Position numbers and translations under genes: made by a program. A stretch of 55,316 bases of DNA from a bacterium (GTDB lineage: Bacteria; Bacillota; Clostridia; Lachnospirales; Lachnospiraceae): the NCBI GenBank assembly GCA_023667365.1, contig JAMPAG010000010.1, positions 1 through 55,316 of the forward strand, written 5' to 3'. Below the pieces are notes generated by a model. It was not told where the DNA came from. It did not search any database and worked only from the letters and a program-made list of their open reading frames with translations. Shown here piece by piece: positions 55,193 to 55,316 of the stretch. The first letter of the stretch is position 1, and each line of letters begins with the position of its first letter.

Positions 55193-55246
55193 ATTTCTTC
55201 CTTTCTCAGACCATTTTACAATGCGGCGGGTTTCGCGTTTTTTATT

Positions 55247-55316
55247 CTTATTAGGAAATCCCGTAAACCCGGAAGAATCGTGAAACGATTCTTCGAAAGA
55301 GTTTCGCGCAAGCGGA
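55247..55316 (-). repeat. Paired-hairpin intergenic repeat, copy 8 (minus strand, cut by window end)
   Basis: On the minus strand it reads hairpin 1 (GCGAAACTCTTT and part of the other arm), the TTTCGAAGAA junction, hairpin 2 (GAAGAATCGT/ACGATTCTTC, 55272-55294) and the tail CCGGG...GGGATTTCCTA. It lies upstream of the minus-strand repressor and would follow the stop codon of a minus-strand gene just outside the window. Confidence 0.8.

Overview
The window reads as chromosome of a Clostridia/Lachnospiraceae-type Firmicute. Evidence for this is the conserved block ylxM-ffh-rpsP-khpA-rimM-trmD-(insert)-rplS-lepB-rbgA-lepB-rnhB-fliK-like, AGGAGG-type ribosome binding sites, sigma-A promoters of the TTGACA/TATAAT type, secreted BspA-like and YD-repeat proteins, an anabolic-type GdhA and a MetA of the Firmicute acetyltransferase type. 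The species cannot be named from sequence alone. Nearly all genes are on the + strand; the exceptions are a glycosyltransferase (32030-33049) and a DtxR/MntR-type repressor (54830-55192).

Region 1 (1-11.9 kb) is a phospho-signalling operon: small membrane protein (partial), FHA protein, Cys-pair/FHA protein, membrane-anchored PP2C phosphatase, multi-TM FHA protein, soluble PP2C phosphatase, VWA-TM-FHA protein, zinc-ribbon Ser/Thr kinase with an extracellular C-terminus, membrane-anchored metallophosphoesterase-like protein, secreted beta-propeller-like protein and secreted YD-repeat protein. It holds one kinase, two phosphatases and four FHA phosphothreonine readers, with a 14-residue tandem repeat in the kinase linker.

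Region 2 (12.0-15.4 kb) is an AT-richer accessory patch: BspA-like leucine-rich lipoprotein, small membrane protein, and an AAA/DUF4143 ATPase whose transcript would begin with a perfect 19-bp stem-loop. Region 3 (15.4-27.1 kb) is the conserved translation/secretion block. It is interrupted between trmD and rplS by a decayed flavoprotein gene and an AlbA_2 regulator with an operator overlapping its own promoter. Region 4 (27.2-39.6 kb) holds a MATE pump, a sialate-esterase-like hydrolase, two glycosyltransferases, a ROK glucokinase, tRNA-Arg(CCG), an SH3b surface protein, a Gfo/Idh oxidoreductase, a helical protein and gdhA behind a leader terminator. Region 5 (39.7-45.6 kb) is an ABC-export-like operon with two lipoproteins. 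Region 6 (45.6-55.3 kb) holds deoC with a structured leader and duplicated 3' end, an rRNA methyltransferase, rluF-type pseudouridine synthase, ligA, metA, a GGDEF(degenerate)-EAL protein and the repressor.

The most novel-looking items are not genes. The first is a dispersed family of paired-hairpin intergenic repeats. At least seven copies, whole or partial, mostly start at stop codons, and their stems differ between copies but stay paired. The second group is two self-regulatory-looking palindromes at the accessory ATPase and AlbA_2 genes. The third is a branched RNA-like element upstream of deoC. The left-hand FHA/PP2C/kinase operon is the best candidate for an undescribed protein system, but its left neighbours are outside the window.
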